DNA from: Aeromicrobium phoceense
Lineage (GTDB): Bacteria; Actinomycetota; Actinomycetes; Propionibacteriales; Nocardioidaceae
Direction: 5' to 3'
Assembly: GCF_013868155.1 (NCBI RefSeq)
Contig: NZ_JACEOG010000002.1
Span: forward strand, 310,001 to 374,000
Length of the DNA: 64,000 nucleotides
Shown here: one piece after another, positions 7,091 to 15,156 of the stretch
Position numbering within the stretch: position 1 is the first letter of the stretch
How the letters are laid out: the number at the start of each line of letters is the position of its first letter
Program-made: the position numbers and the translations under genes
Notes under the pieces: generated by a model
Told to the model about the DNA's origin: nothing
Seen by the model: only the letters and a program-made list of their open reading frames with translations
Databases searched by the model: none

Positions 7091-8005
7091 TCAGCGCGCC
7101 TGGTCGCGCACGGGGTCGGGCTGGCGCGGCGCCTCGCGGTAGGCGGGCAGCGGCGCGTCGGCGAGCGACTCGAGCAGCTCCGTGGTAGCCAGCGTGGCGC
7201 GCTCGCGCACCGTGTCGAGGTCGCACCAGTGCACGGCCGCGATCTCGGTGCGCTGCAGGACCATCTGCTCGACCAGCTCGGCGTCGACGACGCCGAGGTC
7301 GAACACGAACAGGCACGCGTCGTCCCAGCGGCTCCATGCAGGGAGCCAGTTCATCGTCACGAGGCCCTCGACCTCGACCGTGATGCCGAGCTCCTCCTCC
7401 AGCTCGCGCACGAGGCCGGTGGCGGGGCTCTCGCCGACCTCGACCACGCCTCCGGGCAGGTCCCACTCGCGCTTGTACGTCAGCTCGCACAGCAGGACGC
7501 GCCCGTCGCGGTCGCGCAGGATGCCCTGGCCGATCACGCGCTTGCGGGGGAGTCCGGCGTTGAGGATGGCCACGAAGCCGTCGCGGCTGAAGGCGGGCGG
7601 GTCGTCGACGATCCGCCCGAGCAGCACGAGGTCGGGCTCGCCCCCGGGCGACCGCGCGATGCCCTCGCGCCGCAGCCCGGCGATCGACGCGGCGCGCTGG
7701 CCCAGCGCGTCGTCGGCAGGGACCCGAGCCTCGATCCGCGTCCATCCGAGCTGGTCGAAGGCGTACCCCACGCCCAGCCGCAGGGCTCGGCTGGCCACCA
7801 TGGCCCCCGGCGCGGAGGAGAGGTTCCAGCGCATCGTCCCGAGCCGTCGGCCCGCCTTGCCGTGGGCGCTCTGCAGCGCCACCGTGCCGATGCGCTCGCC
7901 CTCGTGGAGCACCGCGAAGCCGTGCAGGTCGTCGGCACCGGACGTGGGCTCCAGCACCAGGTCGTCGTCGCGCAGGGTGGGGGAGGAGTCGGCAGGCTCG
8001 GTCAC
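7091..8005 (-). CDS. GNAT-Nudix fusion protein
   Basis: This 304-residue protein combines two enzyme folds. The N-terminal half resembles a RimJ-type N-acetyltransferase, with RIGTVALQ, GRRLGTMRWNLSS and ALRLGVGYAFDQLGWTRIEARV. The C-terminal half (about 160-300) has an intact Nudix box, GGVVEVGES followed by RELEEELGI, preceded by WDLPGG, so it should hydrolyse a nucleoside diphosphate-linked substrate. GTG at 8005 is preceded by TAGCCT seven bases upstream. The upstream frame runs antisense to the next gene and was discarded. It is convergent with cnoX, with only four bases between stops. Substrates are unknown. Confidence 0.8.
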   Translation of the reverse strand: MTEPADSSPTLRDDDLVLEPTSGADDLHGFAVLHEGERIGTVALQSAHGKAGRRLGTMRWNLSSAPGAMVASRALRLGVGYAFDQLGWTRIEARVPADDALGQRAASIAGLRREGIARSPGGEPDLVLLGRIVDDPPAFSRDGFVAILNAGLPRKRVIGQGILRDRDGRVLLCELTYKREWDLPGGVVEVGESPATGLVRELEEELGITVEVEGLVTMNWLPAWSRWDDACLFVFDLGVVDAELVEQMVLQRTEIAAVHWCDLDTVRERATLATTELLESLADAPLPAYREAPRQPDPVRDQAR

Positions 8006-8012
8006 CTGGCCG

Positions 8013-8018
8013 AGGCTA
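8013..8018 (-). promoter_or_regulatory. -10 element TAGCCT of the leaderless GNAT-Nudix gene
   Basis: TAGCCT on the minus strand ends seven bases before the GTG at 8005. Confidence 0.45.
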
Positions 8019-8044
8019 CCGGCCGTCGTGATGGAATCGGGCCC

Positions 8045-9352
8045 ATGACCGATCCGCGGATCCGCCCCGCCACCCCCGACGACGTCGCCGCGATGGTGCG
8101 CCTCGTCCACGACCTCGCGGCGTACGAGCGCGCTCCCGAGCAGTGCGTGCTGACCGAGCCGATGCTCCACGAGCGGCTCTTCGGCGAGCGGCCCGCACTG
8201 TTCGCGCACGTCGCCGAGGTGGACGGCGCGGTCGTCGGCCTGGCGGTGTGGTTCCTCAACTTCTCCACGTGGGACGGGGTGCACGGGATCTACCTCGAGG
8301 ACCTCTTCGTCGACCCGGCGCAGCGCGGCACCGGACTCGGTCACGCGCTGCTGGCCCGACTGGCGCAGGTGTGCGTCGAACGGGGCTACAGCCGCCTGCA
8401 GTGGCAGGTGCTCGACTGGAACACCCCGTCGATCGAGTTCTACGAGGCTCTCGGCGCCGTGGACCTGGCCGACTGGCGGACGTATCGCCTCGCGGGCGAG
8501 CCGCTCCGGGCCCTCGGCTCGCCGTCCCGACGCTGTCCTATGCTCGCCCCAACCCACACAGGAGGCTCCATCATGGCCGAATTCGTCCGACTCGAAGTGA
8601 CCGACGGCGTCGGCACGATCCGCCTCGACCGGCCCAAGATGAACGCGCTCGACGCGCGGGTCCAGACCGAGCTGCTGGAGGCGGCTCGCGAGGCCGATCG
8701 CCGCGACGACGTCGCCGCGGTGGTGGTGTGGGGCGGCGAGCGGGTCTTCGCCGCGGGTGCGGACGTCAAGGAGATGGCCGACATGGGCTACCCCGAGATG
8801 TTCCGCCACGGACACCTGCTGCAGGACTTCACACGGGCCGTCGCCGCGATCGGCAAGCCGACGGTCTCGGCCATCACGGGGTTCGCCCTCGGTGGCGGGC
8901 TCGAGCTGGCGCTGGCCACCGACCTGCGCTTCTGCGCCGACGACGCCAAGCTCGGCCAGCCCGAGATCCTGCTCGGCATCATCCCCGGCGCGGGCGGCAC
9001 CCAGCGCCTGGCCCGCCTGATCGGTCCCTCGAAGGCCAAGGACCTCATCTACACCGGCCGGTTCGTCGGTGCCGACGAGGCGCTCGCCCTCGGCCTCGTC
9101 GACGAGGTGCTGCCGGCCGCCGAGGTCCACGACCGGGCCGTGGCATGGGCGTCGCAGTTCGTCGGCGGGCCGTCGATCGCGCTGCGCACGGCCAAGGACG
9201 TCGTCGACCGCGGCCTGGAGGTCGACCTGCAGACGGGTCTGGAGATCGAGCGGGCCGGCTTCAGCGCGCTGTTCGCGACGCAGGACCAGTCCGACGGCAT
9301 GCGCTCCTTCGTGGAGAACGGGCCCGGCAAGGCCACCTTCACCGGGAGGTGA
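8045..9352 (+). CDS. GNAT N-acetyltransferase running in frame into enoyl-CoA hydratase (possible fusion)
   Basis: Residues 1-160 form a diamine-acetyltransferase-like GNAT domain: IRPATPDDVAAMVRLVHDLA, WFLNFSTWDGVHGIYLEDLFV, the acetyl-CoA loop QRGTGLGHALL, and WQVLDWNTPSIEFYEALGA. Relatives normally stop shortly after the YRLAGEPLRAL segment. Here no stop codon occurs, and the frame passes through a short linker (SPSRRCPMLAPTHTGGSI) into a complete crotonase at codon 177. The product would be a 435-residue bifunctional protein. An AGGAGG sequence before codon 177 means the second domain can also be made alone. Either a lost stop codon or a true fusion would explain this; a sequencing error cannot be excluded. 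Confidence 0.6.
   Translation: MTDPRIRPATPDDVAAMVRLVHDLAAYERAPEQCVLTEPMLHERLFGERPALFAHVAEVDGAVVGLAVWFLNFSTWDGVHGIYLEDLFVDPAQRGTGLGHALLARLAQVCVERGYSRLQWQVLDWNTPSIEFYEALGAVDLADWRTYRLAGEPLRALGSPSRRCPMLAPTHTGGSIMAEFVRLEVTDGVGTIRLDRPKMNALDARVQTELLEAAREADRRDDVAAVVVWGGERVFAAGADVKEMADMGYPEMFRHGHLLQDFTRAVAAIGKPTVSAITGFALGGGLELALATDLRFCADDAKLGQPEILLGIIPGAGGTQRLARLIGPSKAKDLIYTGRFVGADEALALGLVDEVLPAAEVHDRAVAWASQFVGGPSIALRTAKDVVDRGLEVDLQTGLEIERAGFSALFATQDQSDGMRSFVENGPGKATFTGR
8573..9352 (+). CDS. Enoyl-CoA hydratase/isomerase (internal start of the fused frame)
   Basis: This 259-residue crotonase hydrates trans-2-enoyl-CoA to 3-hydroxyacyl-CoA in fatty-acid oxidation. Visible family features are RLDRPKMNALDARV, the oxyanion-hole segment FAAGADVKEM, ALGGGLELALATDLRF, and GQPEILLGIIPGAGGTQRL, which carries the catalytic glutamate region. 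The ATG at 8573 has AGGAGG eight bases upstream, an excellent ribosome binding site, so translation from here is likely even though the GNAT frame upstream is continuous with it. The electron transfer flavoprotein genes follow after 163 bases, matching a beta-oxidation role. Confidence 0.88.
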   Translation: MAEFVRLEVTDGVGTIRLDRPKMNALDARVQTELLEAAREADRRDDVAAVVVWGGERVFAAGADVKEMADMGYPEMFRHGHLLQDFTRAVAAIGKPTVSAITGFALGGGLELALATDLRFCADDAKLGQPEILLGIIPGAGGTQRLARLIGPSKAKDLIYTGRFVGADEALALGLVDEVLPAAEVHDRAVAWASQFVGGPSIALRTAKDVVDRGLEVDLQTGLEIERAGFSALFATQDQSDGMRSFVENGPGKATFTGR

Positions 9353-9384
9353 CCCATCCCACTGCCGCTGGGATGTCGGCCTTC

Positions 9385-9402
9385 GTTACCTTTCGGTAAC
9401 AT
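9385..9402 (+). promoter_or_regulatory. Candidate etfBA promoter/operator (GTTAC-N6-GTAAC over a TAACAT -10)
   Basis: GTTACC-TTTC-GGTAAC at 9385-9400 is a perfect inverted repeat whose right arm contains a -10-like TAACAT (9397-9402), followed by ATCA. The ccr upstream region has the same spacing and the same trailing sequence. A longer inverted repeat (CACCCGCGA at 9424-9432 pairing with TCGCGGGTG at 9465-9473) could fold in the leader before etfB. Confidence 0.4.
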
Positions 9403-9515
9403 CAAAGTCAGGAAGGGTCGCCTCACCCGCGAATTGCTTCGCGTGGCAAGGTGGACCCGATAACTCGCGGGTGGTCAAACCGTCTCCCGCGCCCCGAATT
9501 CACAGGAGGGTCCTC

Positions 9516-10295
9516 GTGACCAAGATCGTTGTCGCTGTGAAGTACGTGCCGGACGCCACGGCGGACCGCACGTTCGACGCTGATAACACTGTCGACCGTG
9601 AGAACGTCGACGGGCTTCTGTCCGAGCTCGACGAGTACGCGGTCGAGCAGGCCCTGCAGGTCGTCGAGGCCGGCGACGGTGAGGTCACCGTCCTGACCGT
9701 CGGCCCCGCCGACGCCTCGGACGCGGTCCGCAAGGCCCTGCAGATGGGCGCCGACGCCGGCGTCCACGTCGAGGACGACGCCATCGCCGGATCCGACGCC
9801 TTCGCGACGTCGCTGGTCCTGGCCAAGGCCATCGAGAAGCTCGACTACGACATGGTGTTCTTCGGCATGGGCTCCACGGACGCCGGCATGGGCGTCGTTC
9901 CCACGCTGGTCGCCGAGCGCCTCGGCCTGCCGGCCATCACCTTCGCATCGGAGATCTCGGTCGACGGCGACACGGTCAAGATCCGTCGTGACGGCGATGC
10001 CGCCACGCACCAGATCGAGGCCACCGGCAAGCTCGTCGTGTCGGTCACCGACCAGACGGGCGAGGCCCGCTACCCGTCCTTCAAGGGCATCATGGCCGCG
10101 AAGAAGAAGCCGGTCGAGGAGTGGAGCCTGGCTGATCTGGGCATCGACGCGGCCGAGGTCGGCCTCGACAACGCCTGGACCAAGGTCGAGTCCACGACCC
10201 CCCGCCCGCCGCGCACCGCCGGCGAGATCGTCACCGACGAGGGAGACGGCGGCACCAAGCTCGTCGAGTTCCTCGCGTCCAAGAAGTTCGTGTGA
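9516..10295 (+). CDS. etfB: Electron transfer flavoprotein beta subunit
   Basis: EtfB binds AMP and, with EtfA, carries electrons from acyl-CoA dehydrogenases to the quinone pool through ETF:quinone oxidoreductase. The 259-residue protein starts TKIVVAVKYVPD and has the family motifs DEYAVEQAL, GADAGVHV and GMGSTDAGMGVVP, and near the C-terminus YPSFKGIMAAKKKPVEEW, the ETF-beta signature. The GTG at 9516 follows AGGAGGG by six bases. The in-frame extension upstream overlaps the enoyl-CoA hydratase gene and lacks family similarity. etfA follows after 16 bases, forming an operon that ends in a strong terminator. Confidence 0.95.
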   Translation: MTKIVVAVKYVPDATADRTFDADNTVDRENVDGLLSELDEYAVEQALQVVEAGDGEVTVLTVGPADASDAVRKALQMGADAGVHVEDDAIAGSDAFATSLVLAKAIEKLDYDMVFFGMGSTDAGMGVVPTLVAERLGLPAITFASEISVDGDTVKIRRDGDAATHQIEATGKLVVSVTDQTGEARYPSFKGIMAAKKKPVEEWSLADLGIDAAEVGLDNAWTKVESTTPRPPRTAGEIVTDEGDGGTKLVEFLASKKFV

Positions 10296-10311
10296 GTAGG
10301 AGCCTGAATCA

Positions 10312-11259
10312 ATGAGTGAAGTTCTCGTTCTGATCGAAGCCCCCCAGGGCAAGGTCACGAAGCCCTCGCTGGAGCTCCTGACGATCGCCCGTCGCATCGG
10401 CGAGCCGTCGGCCGTCGTGTTCGGCGACGCCGACACCAGCGTCCTGACCGAGTACGGCGCGGAGAAGATCTACACCTACGCCGACAGTGCGTTCGAGGAG
10501 TACCTCGTGGCGCCCAAGGCCGAGGCCCTGGCCGCGCTGGTCGCCGACAAGGCGCCCGCCGCGGTGCTCGTGCCGTCGTCCTCGGAGGGCAAGGAGATCG
10601 CGGCCCGCGTCGCGCTCAAGTCCGACTCCGGCCTGATCACCGACGCCGTCGACGTCTCCGTCGACGGTGGCACGGTCACCACCACCCAGATGGCGTTCGC
10701 CGGCAACTTCACCGTCGCCGCGCAGGTCACCAAGGGTGCTCCGGTCATCGCGGTCAAGCCGAACTCGGCTGCCCCGGAGGCCACGGCCGGGGCCGGTGCC
10801 GTCGAGGCCGTCTCGTTCGACGTCCCCGACTCGGCCAAGCAGGTCAAGATCGTGGCCTCGGAGCCGCGCGTCTCCACCGGCCGCCCGGAGCTGACCGAGG
10901 CCGCCATCGTGGTCTCCGGCGGTCGTGGCACCGGCGGCGACTTCACCGAGGTCGAGGCCCTGGCCGACGCCCTCGGTGCGGCTGTCGGCGCCTCGCGCGC
11001 CGCGGTGGACTCGGGCTGGAAGCCGCACACGTTCCAGGTCGGCCAGACCGGCAAGACCGTGTCGCCGCAGCTGTACGTCGCCAACGGCATCTCCGGTGCG
11101 ATCCAGCACCGCGCCGGCATGCAGACGTCCAAGACGATCGTCGCGGTCAACAAGGACGAGGAGGCGCCGATCTTCGAGCTCGTCGACTTCGGCGTCGTCG
11201 GTGACCTCAAGTCGGTCCTGCCGCAGGCGACCGAGGAGATCAACAAGCGCAAGGGCTGA
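10312..11259 (+). CDS. etfA: Electron transfer flavoprotein alpha subunit
   Basis: EtfA holds the redox-active FAD of the ETF heterodimer. The 315-residue protein has an N-terminal nucleotide-fold domain (VLVLIEAPQGKVTKPSLELL) and a C-terminal FAD domain with VVSGGRGTGG, DSGWKPHTFQVGQTGKTVSPQ-like pyrophosphate-binding segments, SGAIQHRAGMQ and AVNKDEEAPIFELVDFGVVG. Length and motifs match full-length actinobacterial EtfA. It lies 16 bases after etfB and is the last gene of the unit. A long GC hairpin follows within 20 bases of the stop. Confidence 0.95.
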   Translation: MSEVLVLIEAPQGKVTKPSLELLTIARRIGEPSAVVFGDADTSVLTEYGAEKIYTYADSAFEEYLVAPKAEALAALVADKAPAAVLVPSSSEGKEIAARVALKSDSGLITDAVDVSVDGGTVTTTQMAFAGNFTVAAQVTKGAPVIAVKPNSAAPEATAGAGAVEAVSFDVPDSAKQVKIVASEPRVSTGRPELTEAAIVVSGGRGTGGDFTEVEALADALGAAVGASRAAVDSGWKPHTFQVGQTGKTVSPQLYVANGISGAIQHRAGMQTSKTIVAVNKDEEAPIFELVDFGVVGDLKSVLPQATEEINKRKG

Positions 11260-11272
11260 TCCAGCCCCCGCT

Positions 11273-11308
11273 CGGCGGCCCCGCCCCCACCCGGGAGCGG
11301 GGCCGCCG
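11273..11308 (+). terminator. Terminator hairpin after etfBA
   Basis: CGGCGGCCCCGC at 11273-11284 pairs perfectly with GCGGGGCCGCCG at 11297-11308 across a 12-base loop, followed by TCGTT. It begins 13 bases after the etfA stop. Confidence 0.75.
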
Positions 11309-11477
11309 TCGTTCCCCCAGGCCCCGTCCACGGGCTCACGACAGGCTGCGACGTTTGGTTGCAGTTCGGTGAAGTCGGCCGCGCGGAGTGGGCTGGGACA
11401 CCTTCCAGGTGATACCTATGAATCACGCGCGTACATTGCACGTTTTCACCACGTACGCCCTTCACAGGAGGAAATAC

Positions 11478-13094
11478 ATGCGAACTCGGCGTTCAGCCCT
11501 CGCAGGTGTCGCCCTCGCCGCAGTTGCCAGCCTCACCCTGGCGGCCTGCTCGAGTGGCGGCGACGACGACAACGGCGGTTCGGATTCGACCGATGCGGTC
11601 ATCACCGCGTACAGCACCGAGCCCCAGAACCCGCTGGTCACGACCAACACGAACGAGGTCGGTGGCGGCAACATCATCGACCTGATCTACGCGGGCCTGG
11701 TCTCGTACAAGGCTGACGGCTCCCAGGAGCTCGAGGTCGCCGAGTCGATCGAGTCCGAGGACAACAAGGTCTGGACGATCAAGCTCAAGGACTGGCAGTT
11801 CACCGACGGCACTCCGGTCACGGCCGAGTCGTTCGTCAAGGCGTGGAACTACGGTGCCGCGGCTGAGAACGCCCAGCTCTCCTCCTACTTCTACTACCCC
11901 ATCGAGGGCACCGACGACGAGGGCATCATCCTCGACAAGGGCACCGAGATGTCGGGTCTGAAGGTCGTCGACGAGAAGACCTTCGAGGTCACGCTCAAGA
12001 ACCCCGAGGCGCTCTTCCCGCTGCGTCTGGGCTACTCGGCCTACTTCCCGCTGCCCGAGGCCGCGTTCGCCGACATGGCGGCGTTCGGCAAGGCCCCGAT
12101 CGGCAACGGCCCCTACAAGCTCGACTCGTGGGAGAACAACGTCGAGGCCGTCATGTCCGTCAACGAGGACTACGACGGCAACCGCCCCGCCAAGAACGGC
12201 GGCGTGACGTTCAAGTTCTACACGAACCCGGACTCGGCCTACTCCGACGTCCAGGCGGGCAACCTCGACGTGCTCGACCAGGCTCCGCCGAGCGCCCTCA
12301 CGACGTTCAAGACCGACGACTCGGTCCAGGCGTTCGAGGCGGCCGGCACGGTCAACAGCACGATCACGATCCCCGAGTCGCTGGAGCACTTCTCCGGTGA
12401 AGAGGGCAACCTGCGTCGCCAGGCCCTGAGCCGCGCGATCAACCGCAAGGAGATCACGGACAAGATCTTCGACGGCACGCGTTCGCCGGCGAAGGAGTTC
12501 AGCTCCGAGCTGATGCCCGAGTACACCGAGGACATCGAGGGTGCCGAGGTCCTGGAGTTCGACGCCGATGAGGCCAAGAAGCTCTGGTCCGAGGCCGACG
12601 CGATCGCTCCGTGGTCCGGCAAGTTCGTCATCGCGTACAACGGTGACGGCCCGGGCAACAAGGAATGGGTCGAGGCGCTGACCAACCAGCTCAAGAACAA
12701 CCTCGGCATCGATGCCCAGCCCAAGGCCTACGCCACGTTCGCCGAGCTGCGCACGAAGGTCACCGACCGCACGATCGGCACCGCGTTCCGTACCGGTTGG
12801 CAGCCCGACTACCCGTCGGTCTACAACTACCTCGGTCCGATCTTCGGCACGGGTGCCGGCTCGAACGACGGCGACTACTCCAACAAGGAGTTCGACAAGC
12901 TGCTGTCCGACGCGCTGAGCGCCGAGGGCGACGAGCAGGCCAAGCTGCTGGCTGACGCCCAGGGGATCCTCATGAAGGAGCTCCCGGCTCTCCCGCTCTG
13001 GAACACCAACGTCGCGGCTGTCGCGGCCACGGGTGTCGAGAACGTGGAGTTCAACTGGCAGAACAAGCCGGAATACCAGAACATCACCAAGTGA
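11478..13094 (+). CDS. Peptide/oligopeptide ABC transporter substrate-binding lipoprotein (family 5)
   Basis: The 538-residue lipoprotein captures oligopeptides or similar solutes for the permease-ATPase genes downstream. The N-terminus has two arginines, a hydrophobic stretch and the lipobox Leu21-Ala-Ala-Cys24, then an acidic, Ser/Gly-rich linker. The mature part shows the family 5 pattern: NIIDLIYAGLVSYKADG, WTIKLKDWQFTDGTPVTAESF, PIGNGPYKLDSW and LSRAINRKEI. The ATG at 11478 has AGGAGG six bases upstream. A 14-base-pair hairpin separates it from the permease genes, consistent with higher expression of the binding protein. The exact ligand is unknown. Confidence 0.92.
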   Translation: MRTRRSALAGVALAAVASLTLAACSSGGDDDNGGSDSTDAVITAYSTEPQNPLVTTNTNEVGGGNIIDLIYAGLVSYKADGSQELEVAESIESEDNKVWTIKLKDWQFTDGTPVTAESFVKAWNYGAAAENAQLSSYFYYPIEGTDDEGIILDKGTEMSGLKVVDEKTFEVTLKNPEALFPLRLGYSAYFPLPEAAFADMAAFGKAPIGNGPYKLDSWENNVEAVMSVNEDYDGNRPAKNGGVTFKFYTNPDSAYSDVQAGNLDVLDQAPPSALTTFKTDDSVQAFEAAGTVNSTITIPESLEHFSGEEGNLRRQALSRAINRKEITDKIFDGTRSPAKEFSSELMPEYTEDIEGAEVLEFDADEAKKLWSEADAIAPWSGKFVIAYNGDGPGNKEWVEALTNQLKNNLGIDAQPKAYATFAELRTKVTDRTIGTAFRTGWQPDYPSVYNYLGPIFGTGAGSNDGDYSNKEFDKLLSDALSAEGDEQAKLLADAQGILMKELPALPLWNTNVAAVAATGVENVEFNWQNKPEYQNITK

Positions 13095-13105
13095 TGCTTC
13101 GCTGA

Positions 13106-13138
13106 TGTGGGGCGGCACCAACCCGGTGCCGCCCCACA
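13106..13138 (+). terminator. Intra-operon hairpin after the binding-protein gene
   Basis: TGTGGGGCGGCACC (13106-13119) pairs perfectly with GGTGCCGCCCCACA (13125-13138) around a 5-base loop, 11 bases after the stop. No T-run follows, so it may stabilise the 3' end or act as a partial terminator, reducing permease expression relative to the binding protein. Confidence 0.65.
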
Positions 13139-13238
13139 CTCATGACCGAAGGCGACCCGGCCGCGCGCTCGAACCGCGGGCCAAAGGTACGCTTAATCGA
13201 TGCACGGGTCGACCCTCGTGCTGCGGAGGTTCCTAACT

Positions 13239-14165
13239 ATGTGGTGGTACATCGGCCGGCGGATCCTGCAGGCCATCCCAGTCCTCCTGGGTTCCACGCT
13301 GCTCATCTATGCCATGGTCTTCGCCATGCCCGGCGACCCCATCGTGGCGCTGTTCGGCGAGAAGCCCGTCTCCGACGCGGTCCGGGCCGAGATCGAGCAG
13401 CAGTACAACCTCGACAAGCCGTTCCTGGTGCAGTGGCTGCTCTTCCTGGGCAACGCGGCGCAAGGTGACTTGGGCGTCTCGTTCTCGGGCCGCCCCGTCA
13501 GCGAGCTGCTCGCGGAGACCATCCCGGTCACGTTCAAGCTCGCGTTCATGGCGCTGATCATCGAGGGCGTCCTGGGCATCGCCGCCGGCTTCTTCGCCGG
13601 CCTCAAGCGCGGCAAGATCTTCGACTCCACGATGCTGGTGACCTCGCTGCTGGTCATCGCGGTCCCGATCTTCGTCTTCGGCTTCACGATGCAGCTGATC
13701 TTCGGCGTCAAGCTCGGCTGGGCCCCGGTCACGGTCGGCGGCGACGCCAGCTGGGACCGCCTCATCATCCCGGCGTTCGTCCTGGGGCTGGTGTCGTTCG
13801 CCTACGTGCTGCGCCTCACGCGCACCTCCGTGGTGGAGAACCTCACCGCCGACCACGTGCGCACCGCGCGAGCCAAGGGCCTCAACGACGGGCAGGTCAA
13901 CCGGCGACACGTGCTGCGCAACTCGCTGATCCCCGTCGTGACCTACCTCGGTGCCGACCTGGGCACCCTGATGGCCGGCGCCATCGTGACCGAGGGCATC
14001 TTCAACATCCCCGGTCTGGGCAACCTCGCCTTCCGCGCCATCCAGCAGAAGGAGGGCCCCACGATCGTCTCGGTCGTCACGGTGATGGTCCTCATCTACA
14101 TCGTCATGAGCCTGATCGTCGATCTCCTCTATGCCTGGCTCGACCCGAGGATCCGTTATGCCTGA
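13239..14165 (+). CDS. Oligopeptide ABC transporter permease (DppB/OppB type)
   Basis: This 308-residue inner-membrane subunit starts MWWYIGRRILQAIPVLLGSTLLIY, the typical OppB first helix, and contains six hydrophobic segments. The cytoplasmic EAA-like loop that contacts the ATPase is at about 210-240: HVRTARAKGLNDGQVNRRHV followed by LRNSLIPVVTYLG. The ATG at 13239 follows GGAGGT by eight bases; longer in-frame upstream starts lack the family pattern. Its last codons overlap the start of the second permease by eight bases, indicating translational coupling. Confidence 0.93.
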   Translation: MWWYIGRRILQAIPVLLGSTLLIYAMVFAMPGDPIVALFGEKPVSDAVRAEIEQQYNLDKPFLVQWLLFLGNAAQGDLGVSFSGRPVSELLAETIPVTFKLAFMALIIEGVLGIAAGFFAGLKRGKIFDSTMLVTSLLVIAVPIFVFGFTMQLIFGVKLGWAPVTVGGDASWDRLIIPAFVLGLVSFAYVLRLTRTSVVENLTADHVRTARAKGLNDGQVNRRHVLRNSLIPVVTYLGADLGTLMAGAIVTEGIFNIPGLGNLAFRAIQQKEGPTIVSVVTVMVLIYIVMSLIVDLLYAWLDPRIRYA

Positions 14166-15156
14166 GTTCCCCATCGACCTCCCCCCGAAGACCCTGCCCG
14201 GCCAGGAGCGCTTCGTCGCTCCCGTCGAGGTGACGCCCCTGGCGGACACCGGTGCGTTCGACGAGTCCCGCAGCCCCGAGAGCCAGTGGAAGCAGGCGTG
14301 GAAGCGCCTGCGGAAGAACTGGATCTTCTGGGTCTCGGTCGTCATCTTGTTCTTCGTCACGATCGTCGTGCTGTTCCCGCAGCTGTTCACCGACATCGAC
14401 CCCACGCGCGCCGACCTGAGCCGCAGCCTCGAGGGCCCCAGCGAGGGCCACATCGCCGGCTTCGACAAGCAGGGCTACGACGTGTTCGCCCGCACCATCT
14501 ACGGCGCCCGCGCCTCGGTGCTGGTGGGCTTCCTGTGCACGCTCGTGGTCACCATTCCCGGTGTGCTCTTCGGCGCGATGGCCGGCTTCTACGGCGGCCT
14601 GTCCGACACGTTCATCTCCCGCGTGGCCGACATCTTCTTCGCGATCCCGCTGCTGCTCGGTGCGCTGGTCGGCCTGTCGATCATCAACAACCTGTGGCCC
14701 GACCGCGGCTACTGGGGCTTCATCCTCACGGTGGTGTTCGCCCTGGCGGCGTTCGGCTGGCCGCAGGTGCTGCGCATCTCGCGCGGTGCCGTCCTGGAGG
14801 TGAAGAACCTCGAGTTCGTCGACGCGGCGCGCGCCATCGGCAAGACCCGCCGCGCCAACCTGTGGGGCCACGTGGTGCCGAACTCCCTCGCCCCGGTGAT
14901 CGTGCTGGCGACCGTGTCGCTGGGCGTCTACATCGTGGCCGAGGCCACGCTGTCGTTCCTGGGCCTGGGCCTGCCGACCAGCATCGTCTCGTGGGGCAAC
15001 GACATCTCCGCCGCGCAGAACCAGGTGCGCTCGGGCGAGCGGCTCGGCGTCATGTTCTGGCCCGCCTCGGCGCTGGCCCTGACGTCGCTGGGATTCATCC
15101 TGCTGGGCGACGCCGTGAGCGACGCCCTCGATCCGAAGTCGAGGAACCGCGAATGA
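14158..15156 (+). CDS. Oligopeptide ABC transporter permease (DppC/OppC type)
   Basis: The second membrane subunit has 332 residues: a long N-terminal cytoplasmic extension ending SQWKQAWKRLRKNWIFW, the OppC_N signature, then six membrane segments. Conserved blocks include GYDVFARTIYGARASVLVG and the coupling loop FVDAARAIGKTRRANLWGHV. It overlaps the preceding permease by eight bases and shares ATGA with the ATPase gene downstream. I chose the ATG at 14158 because the upstream in-frame codons lie wholly inside the previous gene. Confidence 0.93.
   Translation: MPEFPIDLPPKTLPGQERFVAPVEVTPLADTGAFDESRSPESQWKQAWKRLRKNWIFWVSVVILFFVTIVVLFPQLFTDIDPTRADLSRSLEGPSEGHIAGFDKQGYDVFARTIYGARASVLVGFLCTLVVTIPGVLFGAMAGFYGGLSDTFISRVADIFFAIPLLLGALVGLSIINNLWPDRGYWGFILTVVFALAAFGWPQVLRISRGAVLEVKNLEFVDAARAIGKTRRANLWGHVVPNSLAPVIVLATVSLGVYIVAEATLSFLGLGLPTSIVSWGNDISAAQNQVRSGERLGVMFWPASALALTSLGFILLGDAVSDALDPKSRNRE

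Noticed and set aside
9069-9515. N-terminal extension of etfB
   Set aside because: It overlaps the enoyl-CoA hydratase gene in another frame, and the GTG at 9516 has a strong ribosome binding site and the family N-terminus.
11331-11360. Possible repeat element with GGGCTCACGACAGGCT
   Set aside because: There is no second copy in the window and no strong palindrome; it cannot be supported.
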